Source of the DNA: Diphasiastrum complanatum
Taxonomy: Eukaryota; Streptophyta; Lycopodiopsida; Lycopodiales; Lycopodiaceae
Assembly: GCA_029204225.1 (NCBI GenBank)
Contig: CM055104.1
Location: forward strand, 26,949,253-27,009,252
DNA: 60,000 nucleotides
Reading direction: 5' to 3'
Within the stretch, counting starts at the first letter, position 1. Every line of letters starts with the position of its first letter. A program made the translations under genes and the position numbers. The notes below the pieces were generated by a model. It searched no databases, was not told the DNA's origin, and saw nothing but the letters and a program-made list of their open reading frames with translations. Below are positions 10,063 to 21,489 of the stretch, in pieces.

Positions 10063-13000
10063 AATGGCGCCTCTGGGAGGATATCTTCTAGAAGCAAATG
10101 AAAGACTAAATACTTCTAATTACTCAATTTGGAAATTTAGAATGGAGTCTATTTTGATACTGTAGGATGTTATGGACATTGTGCTTGGTGTTGAGGAGGA
10201 GCCTCAAGCACAAGCTGAAATTCCTAAGTATAGGAAGAGAGCTAGAATGGCTCTTTCATTAAGATGAATGTATCTAATGAAATTTTCAGAGAGATAGGAT
10301 CTTGCACCACAACGAAAGATGCCTGGGATGCACTAAAGTCCATCTATGAAGCAAAGAATACTTCTAGAATACTCACTCTTAGGAATCAAATTTTTCGAAG
10401 TTTCCAAAGAAGTGAGGAGAGTGCATCAAACTATGTTCTGAGAGTTATAGATTTACATAGAGAGCTTTCTTGTGTTGGTGTTACTATTAACCAAGATGAG
10501 CTAGTTCAAGTCATTTTAAATGGCTTGAAATATGACTATGATAATCTTGTTCAGTCTTTTGCCATTAAGGAAGAGTTGCCTAATCTAGAAAATCTCCAAG
10601 GAATTCTTATTTCTGAAGAAGCTATGCAAAGCTATAAACTTTCCAGAATGAACAAACTCGAGCATGGTGGAAGCAACAAAGCCCTCTTTGTCAAGGACAA
10701 GCATAAAGGAAGGAGTAAGAACCAGTTTTCTCAAGCATCCAACAAAGACAAAGCCAAAGATCAAGACAAAGATGGTGAAGAGGATGATTCATCTCATCCC
10801 TCTACTTCAAAGACCAAGAAGAAAAAAGTGAAGTGTTTCTTCTGTGGCAAGAAGGGGCACTATGCCTCTAATTGCTTTGAGAAGAAAAACCAACTCAAGC
10901 AAGCAAATCTCTCCAAAGAGATTGAAGAAGATTCTGTTGCAAGTGATGGAGAAGGATCACTTATGGTGTCCAGTTTTTCTTCATAACCTTTCAAGAAAGA
11001 TGGAGTTGGTACATAGATAGTGGAGCTTCTTCACATATGTGTTGTTCAAAGGAGTCATTTGACTCAATCTTATCTTTCAAAGGACTCAAGAGATCTATTT
11101 ATACTACTAATGATCATGAGTGCCCAATAGAAAGAATTGGCAACATTCCATTGAAGCTTGCTTCTTCAAAATTTCTTGCACTTTCTAATGTTCTTTTCAT
11201 TCCAAAACTTACAAAGAACTTGATTAGTGTGGGAAAGTTGCGTGATAATGGTTGTGATGTAATGTTTGACTCCAATACTTGCTTTATCAAGAAAAATGAT
11301 GAGATCCTAGCTGATGGATGGTGGAATTTTCAAGTTGAATTCTTATGAGAATGCAAATCTTTGTGAAGTTGCTTTGTTATCTAAGGAGGAGTTGTGGCAT
11401 AGAAGGTTGGGGCATCCTAATGTTAAATCTATGTCTTCTATTGGTCAAGAAAGTGAAGGCTATTGGTCTTCCAAAATATCTTTTCAAAGATTTCAAGCCT
11501 TGTGAGGCTTGTGTTATTGCAAAATCACATAGAAAGCCATATCAGAAGTCTTTTATCAAGACTACTCATTCTTTTGGAGCTTATACACTCGGATGTTCAT
11601 TTTTCCTCTTCTAAAAGTATTGGTGGTGCAACATGTTTTGTCACCTTTATTGGTGACTTTACTAGATATACTTGGTTGTATCTACTTTCTTCAAAAGCTA
11701 TGGTATTTGATCACTTGCTAATCTTCAGAGCTTATGTTGAGAAACAGTTTTCTTTTAAAGTTAAAGCTTTAAGATGTGATGGAGGAGGTGAATACATCTC
11801 CAACAAGTTTCATGAATATTGTGAAGGTGAAGGAATAAAGAGAGAGTTTTCTTGTGCTTATTCTCCATCTCAAAATGGAGTTGCTGAGAGGAAAAACAAA
11901 TCTTTATGTGAATGTGCTAAAGCAATCCGAGTTGAAGCTTCTTTGCCAATTGAATATTGGGGTGAAGCTATAAATTGTGCAAACTATTTGTGTAGTAGAT
12001 TACCCGATCACAATGCACTTGCTGGAAAATCACCTTTTGAAGTCTTGTTTAAGAAGAAACCTAAGGTATATCACTTTAGAGTTTTTGGTTGTGCTTGCTT
12101 TGTTCATGTACCCTTGGAAACAAGAAAAAGAGATGATCCAAATTCTATTAAAGGGATCATGGTTGGATATGCATCCAACAAGAAAGCTTACAAAATCTAT
12201 TTTCCCTCTACCTCAACTACAATTGAGAGTAGGGATGTTATATTCCATGAGAATCAAAAAAACATTCTTGAGGAGGCCAAGTTCGAAGATTCTCCCAAAG
12301 ATACTCCAATCATTACCCTTGAAGACTATCATGGAGAGATGGGACCGAGAATTGAGGAGGAGTCACCTCGATTTTTTTCACCAAGGAGATCTCAAAGAGA
12401 AAGATCTGAGCCTAGGAGGCTTACTTATGAAGATAGAGGGAAGCAAGTGGAACTCAACTCCACTAATTGTGCTTATTTTATTTCACATGAGGATCCAAAG
12501 AATGTATATGATGCACTCAATTCAAAGGAATGGTATCTTGCCATGAAGGAGGAATATGATGCTTTGATGGCCAACAAGACATGGGAGCTTGTGGATCTTC
12601 CATCCAACAAGCACACCATTGGTTGCAAGTGGGTTTCTCGAGTCAAGTATAATCAAGATGGCACAAGCAACAAGTATAAGGCTAGACGTTGTGCTGAGGG
12701 TTTTGCTCAAGTTTATGAACTTGATTATGAGGAGACTTTTGCTCCAATTGCAAAGATGGTATCAATTAGGATCATAATTTCTATTGCTTGTTTTTTCAAT
12801 TGGCAAGTTCTTCAACTAGATGTCTCTAATGCATTTTTTAATGGATATCTATAAGAAGAGATTTATATGCATCAGCCTATTGGGTTCATCCATAAAAAAG
12901 ACAAAGTTTGCTTGCTCTTCAAAAGTCTATATGGACTAAAGCAAGCTCCAAGGTCATGGTATTCTCGACTTAACACCTTTTTTGAGTTAGTAGGATTTAA

Positions 13001-14032
13001 TCTTAGTAACTATGATCCTTCCTTATATGTCAAGTTTTTTGATAAAGATATTGTCATCCTTCTTGTTTATGTTGATGATATCATTCTAACAGGAAGTTGT
13101 ATCAAGTTAGTTGAGGAAACCAAGATTGCACTTGGAAAAGAGTTCAAGATGCAAGATCTTGGAGAAATTCACTACATACTAGGATTAGAGATTGACTTTC
13201 TTAAAGATAAAGCTTTTGTATGTCAATCCAAGTATGCTCTTTCAATGTTAAAGAAGTTCAATATGTTGAATTGTAAGAGTATAGAAATACCTATGGAGCA
13301 AAATGTAAAGGATTCTAACAAAAGTGATGAAAGATCCTTTGTGGACATCATACTTTTTAGAAGTCTTATAGGCTCCTTAATTTGGCTCACAATAACTAGA
13401 CCTGACATAAGCTTTAGTGTTCATAAGTTGAGCCAGACTATGCAAAATCCTACTATCTATCATTATAAAATGGCCAAGAGAGTGCTTAGATATATATCTT
13501 CAACTTTTGATTTTGGTTTATTGTATAAAAGTGAAGATCTTTCTATTATTGGTTATTCTGACTCGGATTTTGCAAGTGATAGAGCAGATCGAAAATCTAC
13601 AAGTTCTTATGTCATATATCTTGGAGGAAACTTGATATCTTGGCTTTCCAAAAAGCAAGATACTGTATCACTCTCATCTTGTGAAGTTGAGTATAAGGCA
13701 CTCACTACAACAACAAAAGAAGTGCTTTGGATCAAGAGGTTGCTAGTGGAGCTAAAGATAATCATGAAAGAAGATCTACCTATGATCATGTGCGACAACA
13801 TTTTAGCCCAAGCCCTTGCCAACAACCTGATGTTCCATGCAAGGAGCAAGCACATCAAAGTTGCACATCACTTTGTCAGAGAGGCATTCATTGGAGAGAA
13901 ATCTACTCGGAGCACATTGACACATCATCGTGTATTGCTGATATGCTCACCAAACCTTTGAGCAAGAGTTCCTTCATCAAGCATAGAGCCAATATTGGAA
14001 TAATACCAAGATCCATGTTCAAGTCAATATAG
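10063..14032 (+). pseudogene. Ty1/copia gag-pol, element A, multiply broken
   Basis: Nearly full-length polyprotein. Order: gag from ATG 10063, CCHC knuckle CFFCGKKGHYASNC (about 10837), protease DSGASSHM (11016), integrase zinc motif HRRLGHPN (11400) and CEAC, integrase core with CDGGGEYIS (11778) and SQNGVAERKN (11870), RT with QLDVSNAFFNG (12815) and YVDDIILTG (13070), RNase H with SDSDFASD (13558) and the C-terminal IADMLTKPL. Damage: stop near 10162, small deletion near 10255, frameshifts near 10990, 11320, 11450, 11590 and 13893, and stop 12852-12854 where a Glu codon is expected. Longest intact stretches are 11463-12854 and 12867-13961. It is inactive but is the best record of the ancestral pol from which K and D derive. 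Confidence 0.93.
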
Positions 14033-14041
14033 ATTGTGTTT

Positions 14042-14049
14042 AGGAGGAG
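14042..14049 (+). promoter_or_regulatory. Polypurine tract of element A
   Basis: AGGAGGAG directly before the LTR start TGTTGAAATG; it would prime plus-strand synthesis. Confidence 0.8.
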
Positions 14050-14718
14050 TGTTGAAATGAAAAAATAATTCATCTTGACTTCAGGCTTTCCACAAACATT
14101 GTACCATGTCAAAATATTGAAAAATCTATCTAATTTGTGAGTATGGGTCCTAAAAATGCCAAAGATGAATTGAGCTCTTTTGTCTTAGTAAAGACCCATC
14201 TTATAATAAAATATTCAAGGTAGGTAGAAGTAGAAACTTGAGCTACCATAGGAATTGCCATTTGTACTTTACATGCCACATTTAATGCATGAAAAGACTA
14301 TGTGGCACAATTAGACATAGTGAGGTGGCTTGGATAAGTCTAGATAGCTTGCGAGCTGGATCCACAACTCCAATTCAACTCAAAGTAGGAGAAGATTCCA
14401 TGGATCTATATATATGTGATGTACTCTCATTGAGAATATGATGAAATTTGTGTGTAATGCAAATTTGGAGACAAGCTCTTTGTGCCCTCTCTCTCTCCAC
14501 GAGTTTTGTACTTGCTTTTTTCTCTCTCTATCCGAGTAGAGGCATTTATGATGCTTTGTCTTATGTTTTGTTGACAGATCTTGCTTGTAACACAATAATA
14601 TTGCTTGTATGATCAGCTTTCCTATTGACAACCAATGCCAGTCTGATCTTTATGGTGTTATTGTGCTTAGGAGATCAAAAATACATGTTCAGGGCATCCC
14701 ACACGTGTGAATTCATCA
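14050..14718 (+). repeat. Copia LTR shared by A (3') and F (5')
   Basis: 669 bp, TGTTGAAATG to GAATTCATCA. It has a purine tract and pol end on its left, and a primer site, leader and gag on its right. It thus serves as 3' LTR of A and 5' LTR of F, a head-to-tail arrangement. Contains CACACGTGTG at 14700-14709 and pyrimidine-rich runs near 14485-14530. Confidence 0.88.
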
Positions 14719-14731
14719 TGGTATCAGAGCC
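14719..14731 (+). promoter_or_regulatory. Primer binding site of element F
   Basis: TGGTATCAGAGCC immediately after the LTR end; initiator-Met tRNA type. Confidence 0.9.
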
Positions 14732-16329
14732 TACCTAAGTTTTACAAGCAAATCTAATCAAAAAGTTTGCAGATCTGATCAAATTTCAAGCTAGGTATTG
14801 TCTAGATTCTACCTTCTAGCTAGTTTGCAGTTTTCTTGTGATTCTGAGCTACAAACCACATTGAATGGGCCAGATCAGGTACTGTACGGAATTTCAGATG
14901 CTGGCATCTGTGAAATCCGCCCATTTTCAGATTGGTGGTTGTTGAAAATTGTCACTTCTCACTTGACATTGGTTCATGTAAATATTGATCAAACATTAGA
15001 ATATGTTGATGATCTGATTTCACACGTGTGGAGCCTATTCCCACATGTGAAAGGATGTACTTTTCATGTTTGTATATATCCAAATTGATTTTGTATCATT
15101 CTAGTTAGTGTGAACATGAAATGACTAGTTTTTAGTCAAGTTGACTAGTCACCTACAAATTAGCTTTTCCTTGCATGTGCATGAGTAAATGCTCCCACAT
15201 GGCAAGTGGATGTTCACACGTGTGTATAGAGTACTAGAAGATAAGAGTTGACCATTTCTCTTAGATCCTATTTTGAAGGGAATATTCTTATATTCTAGGA
15301 GACTAGCTTTTTGGATTTTAGTCATATTCTAGAAGGTCAACTATTGGATAAGTATCAAGGATGGATCAAATGGATAGATCTGAGTGATGTGGCACTCTTC
15401 ACACGTGTGAAGGCCTGCTGGACTGTACTAGACTCATGGATGTACTTGATCCATAAAAGGATCATCATTTTGCTAAGAAAATTGATGAGACTTTTGCACT
15501 CTACACTTTTGTGAGATTTCTAGTCATTTGTCTTGTGATTTTTATGTATGATTGCTATCTAGTATCACTGTACTTGTTGTTTCAGGTGAAGGCCATACAG
15601 TGGACAGTACTCCACACATGTGAGGCCGCTCTCACTAAAAAATGATGTGTTGATCCATTGCTCTTGCTTAAAATCCAAGTGTTCAGAATCTAGATCAAGA
15701 TCTAATGTGTAGAACTTGATAGATTCATTGATTAAGCAACCAATAACTCTCTATGATTGTAAAGTACAATCATTATTGTCCTAAAAATTGTGAAATTTAT
15801 CAGTGGTTCTCTCTCACCTCATATCCAAATTTCAAGCAAATTAGCCCACTAGAAAGCTAGAAATGTGTATAATCTAATGCAATTTCAATCATGACAGTTG
15901 GATAAGCCAATCAGAAGTTATCAGCTTTTGAAGAGTCGTAGGTAGGGCGCCTAGACCTGTGGAAAATCGTGTGTACATGTCTTTTATTGCTTGAATGATC
16001 ACAAAAATCATCCAGAAGCTACACAATCTCATCTATATGTGATTTAGACAAAACTTATAGGTTCTAGGCAAATTGTTTCATACAAATAGATTGTATTTGA
16101 GTCAATTTGACATTTTTGGAATATTTCTCACGTGTGAAATTCAGAGAACCATAACTTTTGCCATACTTCATCTTTTTTGATGATTCAAATCTTGTTTTAG
16201 AGATATTGTCAAGCTAGTGAGATCTTTGCTAAGTCTTACATAGGATTTGGTTCTGTACCCTTGATTGGTTCGTATAGTGAGAAGAAAAGCAATTCTTTCA
16301 TCCATCTTTTTTTATTTCCAACATTCTTT
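14732..16329 (+). other. Long untranslated leader of element F
   Basis: About 1.6 kb between primer site and gag with no credible coding frame. It carries CACACGTGTG at 15021, 15215 and 15400 (the last within the 16-bp palindrome CTTCACACGTGTGAAG) plus variants at about 15041, 15610 and 16129. Such motif density suggests a regulatory or RNA-structural leader. Confidence 0.7.
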
Positions 16330-17138
16330 ATGACTTCAATGGGTGTCTTTCTATTAGAAGCAAGTGAAAGATTGTCAACCTCCAATTACTCAATTTGGAA
16401 GGTTAGAATGGAATCTGTCTTAATACTACAAGATGTGATGGATATTGTACATGGCATTGAAGAAGAACCACAAATTCCTCAAGAAATTCCAAAGTACAAA
16501 AAGAGAGCCAGGATGGCTCTACATTATATTAAGATGAATGTCTCAAATGACATCTCAAGAGAAATTGGTGCTTGTACTAATGCCAAAGATGCTTGGGATA
16601 CTCTCAAGTCTATCTATGAGGCAAAAAATACTTCTAGACTTCTAACACTAAGAAACCAAATTTTTCAAAGTGTACAGAAAAGTGATGAATGTGCTTCAAC
16701 TTATGTATTGAGAGTTAAAGACCTCCATAGAGAATTGTCATGCATAGGAGACTCCATCAACCAAAATGAACTTGTTCAAGTCATACTTAATGGGTTAAAG
16801 GAGGAATATGACAACCTTGTTCAGAGTTATGCCATTAAGGAGGAGCTACCAAGTTTGGAAGCACTTCAAAGTGTGCTCATTTCTGAAGAATCAAGACAAG
16901 AGTATAAACTCTTGAAAATGGAGAGACTGTCTCTCAACATTGATGGTAAAGCTCTCTTTACCAAAGACAAGCACAAGACAAGAAGTAAGAATCAACACCA
17001 ATTCTCTCCAAGAAAGAACAATCTTATTTTCAAAGAGAAAGGAGATGAGGATGAGTCCTCTCAAGCTTCCACATCCAAGAAGAAGAAGAAAAACATCAAG
17101 TGTTTCTTTTGTGGCAAGAAGGGGCATTACTTGCTAAT
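16330..17138 (+). pseudogene. Ty1/copia gag, element F, truncated in the zinc knuckle
   Basis: Open frame from ATG 16330 (an upstream in-frame ATG at 16261 lies in the leader). It has the UBN2-type gag body seen in A and K: NYSIWKVRMESVLILQDVMD, MALHYIKMNVSN, LKSIYEAKNTSRLLTLRNQIF, ELVQVILNGL. A Lys-rich linker follows, then CFFCGKKGHY. The knuckle stops after its His: the final Cys and all of pol are replaced by unrelated DNA from 17139, so the frame runs on to a chance stop at 17193. The gag body itself is uninterrupted. Confidence 0.9.
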
Positions 17139-17490
17139 GCTTTTGATTATGTTTTCCATTGCTTTCTATTTTCATGTTATTTGGTTGTCTTAGTTAATGT
17201 TTCCCCATTAGCAAGTATAAGAAGCATTTGAGCTAACCTCCACGCTCACCCTCTATCTCTCTCTTTTTCTCTTCTCTTCTCAATCTCTTATAATCTTCCC
17301 TTTCCTTTCACCTACAATCATGATGAGGTAATTTAGAGGAGTAGAGTTAGTGGAAGTAGCATTAGTGGTGGTAGAGTTAGACGAAAAGTAGGGAACTAAC
17401 TAAAAGTAGCATCTATGCATAGTTAGGTGCCTATCCAGTGAACTAACCCTTGTTGACAAGCGGGAGAGCTTTTGCTACAGCAGATCGAAG
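17139..17490 (+). other. Spacer between gag F and a minus copia relic
   Basis: No gene. A short inverted repeat, ACTTGCTAATG at 17129-17139 and its complement at 17206-17216, brackets the start of the foreign sequence. A pyrimidine-rich tract lies at 17250-17300. Confidence 0.35.
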
Positions 17491-17493
17491 ACC

Positions 17494-18478
17494 CTACACT
17501 ATGTGAACTGAATTGGTGCCTATATGCTTTGAATAAACATTACAATTAGCTAAATTGTTTGCAAATCCTAATTGAATGAGATAAGAGTTGATTCTATCGA
17601 ACCATGCTCTTGCGGCCTGTTTCAGACCGTAGATTTCTTCATGGAGCTTGCACACTTTGTGCTCTTGGCCTTTGAATTCAAATCCTTCAAGTTGGAAGGT
17701 GTACAACTCCTCTTCGACATTGACGTTGAGAAATGTTGTCTTGACATCCATTTGGTGTATTTTGAGGTCTTCCGCGGCTGCTAACACAATCAAAGTCCTA
17801 ATTGACTGCATCTTGATGACAGGACTGAAAATTTCTTGATAATCCACTCTTTGGACTTGAGTGAATCCTTTAGCCACCAGCCGTGCTTTCCATTTTGCAA
17901 TGGAACCATCAGAGTTGATCTTCTTCTTGAAGATTCAATTGTTGTCGATAACCTCTTGTGAGTGGGGAAGTCGACCAACGTCCAGGTCTAATTTGTCAAA
18001 AGTGAGTCATACTCACTTTCCATAGCTTCTTGCCACTTCACAGCGTCCTTGGAGTTTATTGCTTCGGCTGGGCTCTCTGGTTCTTTTGATGAAGTCTAGA
18101 ATGATTGAGGTGCATACCTCTCAGGAACTGTCTGAGTCCGTGAGGATCTGCGGATGTTGGGTTGACCAGGATGCAATGATGCTTCTTCTTGAATTTCTTC
18201 AGATCTACTCGAGCTAGCTAGGTCTAGTCTGATGACAGGTACTGTCGGCTGCTCGACTTCTGTAGCTATAGCTGCTGGTTCTGTAGAAGAAACATCAACG
18301 TTGGAAGAATCCATGCTACGTAAAATAGGATGAAATGACATAGCATCATTTATCGATGGCTGTTTGAAATCATAGTATGTATGTTCTTGAAATATTACAT
18401 CTCTTGAGACAAATACTACATTGGTGGATGGATCATAAACTTTATAAGCTTTATGTTCATCAGGATAGCCAATGAAAA
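17494..18478 (-). pseudogene. Ty1/copia integrase C-terminus to RT (minus)
   Basis: Read leftward from 18478: integrase C-terminal domain with FIGYPDEHKAYKVYDPST and VFVSRDVIFQE (about 18475-18380); acidic/Ser-rich linker ending RRSSRTQTVPERYAPQ (18150-18110); then RT N-terminal half with GFTQVQRVDYQEIFSPVIKM, HQMDVKTTFLN and IYGLKQAARAWFDRI (17877-17494). Frames break near 18100, 17935 and after the LKQAA block. No LTRs are attached. It is a third copia lineage, unlike A/K and 8361. Confidence 0.88.
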
Positions 18479-18483
18479 TACGA

Positions 18484-20611
18484 GGATGCGATTATGGACA
18501 CTGCTTCAAGAATTGTCTATTGAGATTTGGAACCAGTGCACCACTAAACTTCATCGCAATACAACAGCCAGCAGTTCCAGTAGGGATGTCACCAGAAGGA
18601 CAACAATTCCATGCTCCTGTGTTAGCCGTTATGTGAGCACAGAAGAGGAAGGAAGTGGCTCCCTTACTAGCACCATCGGTCAATGATGACCAATCCTCAA
18701 CTTTAGTGCCATATCTGAATGTGAGGGAAGAAAGAAGACAATACCAAAAAATATGACACTGGGTACAGAGAGCACAAGCGGAGGAGAAAGAGCAAAAAGG
18801 AGACAATCCCACAGAACCTCCAGCCGAGGGTGAATGAGAACCGCAGACGGGCTCACCATTGCGCATTGATCAGAATGATCAGTTGCATCGTCATGAACGA
18901 CCTTTTCACATGGTGGAGCCTAAGGAACCACACACTGAAAGCCTCACAATCTTATTGTCAAGCCATGTTAGTTTACCTCTCGGGAAATTTCTGCGGATTG
19001 CGCCACAAGCTAAAAGCCTTTTGGCTGAATGGGCCAAAACGGACAAAGAGCCAATAGCGCCTGAGCCCATATATTGTATGGACTATGAAAAAACAAGTAA
19101 CGTCCTCCACATCGGGACAACGTGGAAAAGTGAGGAGCACAACATCACCCTGCCAATCAAACACAAGAGATACGAGGACGACGCAGCAGTAGTAGATGGA
19201 GGATCAGGAGTGAATTTGATCTCCACTACTTTGTATGAAAAGCGAGGTCTACAAGGGTTGAAGCCAACACAATTCGCCATCAAGCTAGTGGATCAATCCT
19301 GTGTAAAACCAAAGGGTGTAGCTGCCGATATCCCTATAAAAATAGCAGGCATATAGTTTGTGAGCACTTTTGTAGTTATGGATATACCTGAATCTCCACA
19401 GTGCATATCGTGTTTTACTGGGAAGACCATGGTTGAGGACTGCGCAAGTAGTACACAACTGGGGTATGAGAAAACTCACCTTTGAGAATAGAGAGCAGGC
19501 TATAAAGGTTGATCCAACCACATGGGCGGTGAAACCTATTGCACCCAAAGCTGATGATGGATCATCCATGATAGATCACACGATTGATCGCCCAAGGCCA
19601 GCCAAGGGTGGTCACTATGATTCAGAGATGGATGTCGTGAGGTGGACAGATGCATTAGCAACTATTGACTATCGGGCTTGTCAATATGAATCAAATTCTA
19701 AACCCAGCACATCTTCACCCAAATGTTACACTATGGACACACCAATCACATTTGGGGTGAATATGATAAATGTAGCATGGTTGTCAGCGAAACCTATTGA
19801 GAACCCAGTGGACGATGATTTAGTTCCTTGGCAATATGCTCTAACTTATAATAAGGAGACTGAGCTAACTGATGAGCAGGTCCTACAGCACATGGACCCA
19901 AATCGTTACGGAATCAAGAAAGTACCAGCTCAACCATCGCAAAAGTCCACTATGGCAAAAGTCTCAAGGATCGATCCACCCAGGAGAATTGCGAACAAGA
20001 AGAATCAGCTGAAACAATGCTACAACAAGGTGATCTGATGGAGTGATCTACCCAAAGAGGCTATAGCTACAGTGGATGTTGATATTTGCAACCACGAGGT
20101 GAATGTCACGCCAGTTCCGATGAAAGACAACAAGGAAAAATCATCAATATGACAAAAAAGGACAAAAAGAAGGCATTGGATTCCTTGAAGTCAATCAAGA
20201 AGGACTCAAATACAGTGTCATGTTCTACTCAGATGACAGAGAACCAAAAGATGACAAGTCGGGCCAAGATCAATATGTTGAAGGAGGAATCTCGACGAGC
20301 ACCAATTCACGAGATGCCTGAAACCTTCAAGATCTATACCTTGGATGATGTGCTAATTATGATGCTGCAAGCCCAACGAGAACCTAATCAAAATCAGGCA
20401 CCAGTGGAACAAGTCTTCGATGGACCTGCACGAACATAGCCAATGAACCTTGTCGAGCCAGGTGAAGAAGAAAAGATAGTGCATGTGGGAGAACATTTAA
20501 CGCCCACACAATTAAAGAGACTACGATCGTTGCTAGTGGTGTATAAATACTATTTTGCCTGGAGTTACAGTCATCTGAAGGGCATTCCACCAACAGTAGT
20601 CCAACACACCA
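18484..20611 (+). pseudogene. Ty3/gypsy gag end, protease and RT N-terminus (left part)
   Basis: Left piece of a gypsy element. It starts in a gag zinc knuckle (YGHCFKNCLLRF) at 18490, then an aspartic protease region (about 19170-19470) with VVDGGSGVNLIS and, after a frameshift, RTAQVVHNWG. The linker follows, ending with FAWSYSHLKGIPP, which normally precedes the RT palm. A TAG at about 19354 replaces a Gln codon, and there are further frameshifts near 19420 and 20040. It stops at 20611, exactly where B1 starts, and resumes at 31615-31620 in the same reading register. The protease motif D-G-G-S-G differs from the usual D-S/T-G. Confidence 0.85.
20607..20611 (+). repeat. Target site duplication of B1, left
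   Basis: CACCA, repeated at 31615-31619 after the far end of B1. Confidence 0.9.
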
Positions 20612-21476
20612 TGTCAAAATTGGCAAAACCTAACTTGGTTAAATCTTGGAAATACCATAATGACTTGTACCTATCATCATTAGACATGTGTGGAGCCTGT
20701 TCCCACGTGTGAAATTTATGCCTAAGTCATTTAGATAGATCATAAAGGTTGTACATATCATTTAATTTGGAAACTAGTGTCTAAATTGGCCAAAAACTAG
20801 TTTAGTAGTATTATGACACTTGGCACCATTCTATTGGTAGAAAATGCTATATCACATGGGTAGGAGTGGTCTCCCACGTGTGAAATATCATATAGAAATT
20901 TCAGATCCATTGTATATAGATTTCATACATGTCAAAAGTCAAATCTCCTAGATTGTAGGACCTATCTCCTAATTTGTAGGAATCTAGAAGGTCAACACTA
21001 GCCACCAATGATGATGTGGCAAATTAATGGAATCTTAGCCAAAGTGGATATGGATAAGCACTATGACCTATCTCACACGTGATGGAAGTGTCTTAGAGAG
21101 AGAGTATGATGATTTTTGTATTTAATCCATGATGGATCCACTTTGAGAAATCAATGAGGCAAGATCTTAGTTTTGGAGGCATATCTTGAGTATTCTCATA
21201 TTTGTGTTGTAATTTTATGGTTCTCTTGCTTTATAAGACTTGTGTACTTCACTCTCTGCTGTAAGTCCGTACAGGTACTGTTCTTCACACGTGTGAAGGC
21301 AGTAGGTCTCAAGTTTAATCATTTGCTTGTTGTTCTTGCTAGATTTTTGATGGGGAATTGATCTAATTCTAAATCTAATCATTGGTTGATTAGTAGATCA
21401 TGTAATCTAGCTTCCAACACCTCTTGAGGATCTGATCTAGATCCATTCTTGGTATTTATTTCTCTGAAATTTCACA
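20612..21476 (+). repeat. 5' LTR of B1
   Basis: 865 bp, TGTCAAAATTGG to GAAATTTCACA. A TATA-like TTTATAAGA lies at about 21230-21238 and CACACGTGTG at 21286-21295, inside the 16-bp palindrome CTTCACACGTGTGAAG. The 3' LTR has lost the TATA-like stretch. Confidence 0.92.
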
Positions 21477-21489
21477 TGGTATCAGAGCC
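21477..21489 (+). promoter_or_regulatory. Primer binding site of B1
   Basis: TGGTATCAGAGCC immediately after the LTR. Confidence 0.92.

Noticed and set aside
12522-12710. Antisense frame in pol of A
   Set aside because: Shadow of the integrase-RT linker of element A; no independent signal.
18492-18866. Minus-strand 124-codon Cys-rich frame
   Set aside because: Antisense shadow of the gypsy gag region on the plus strand.
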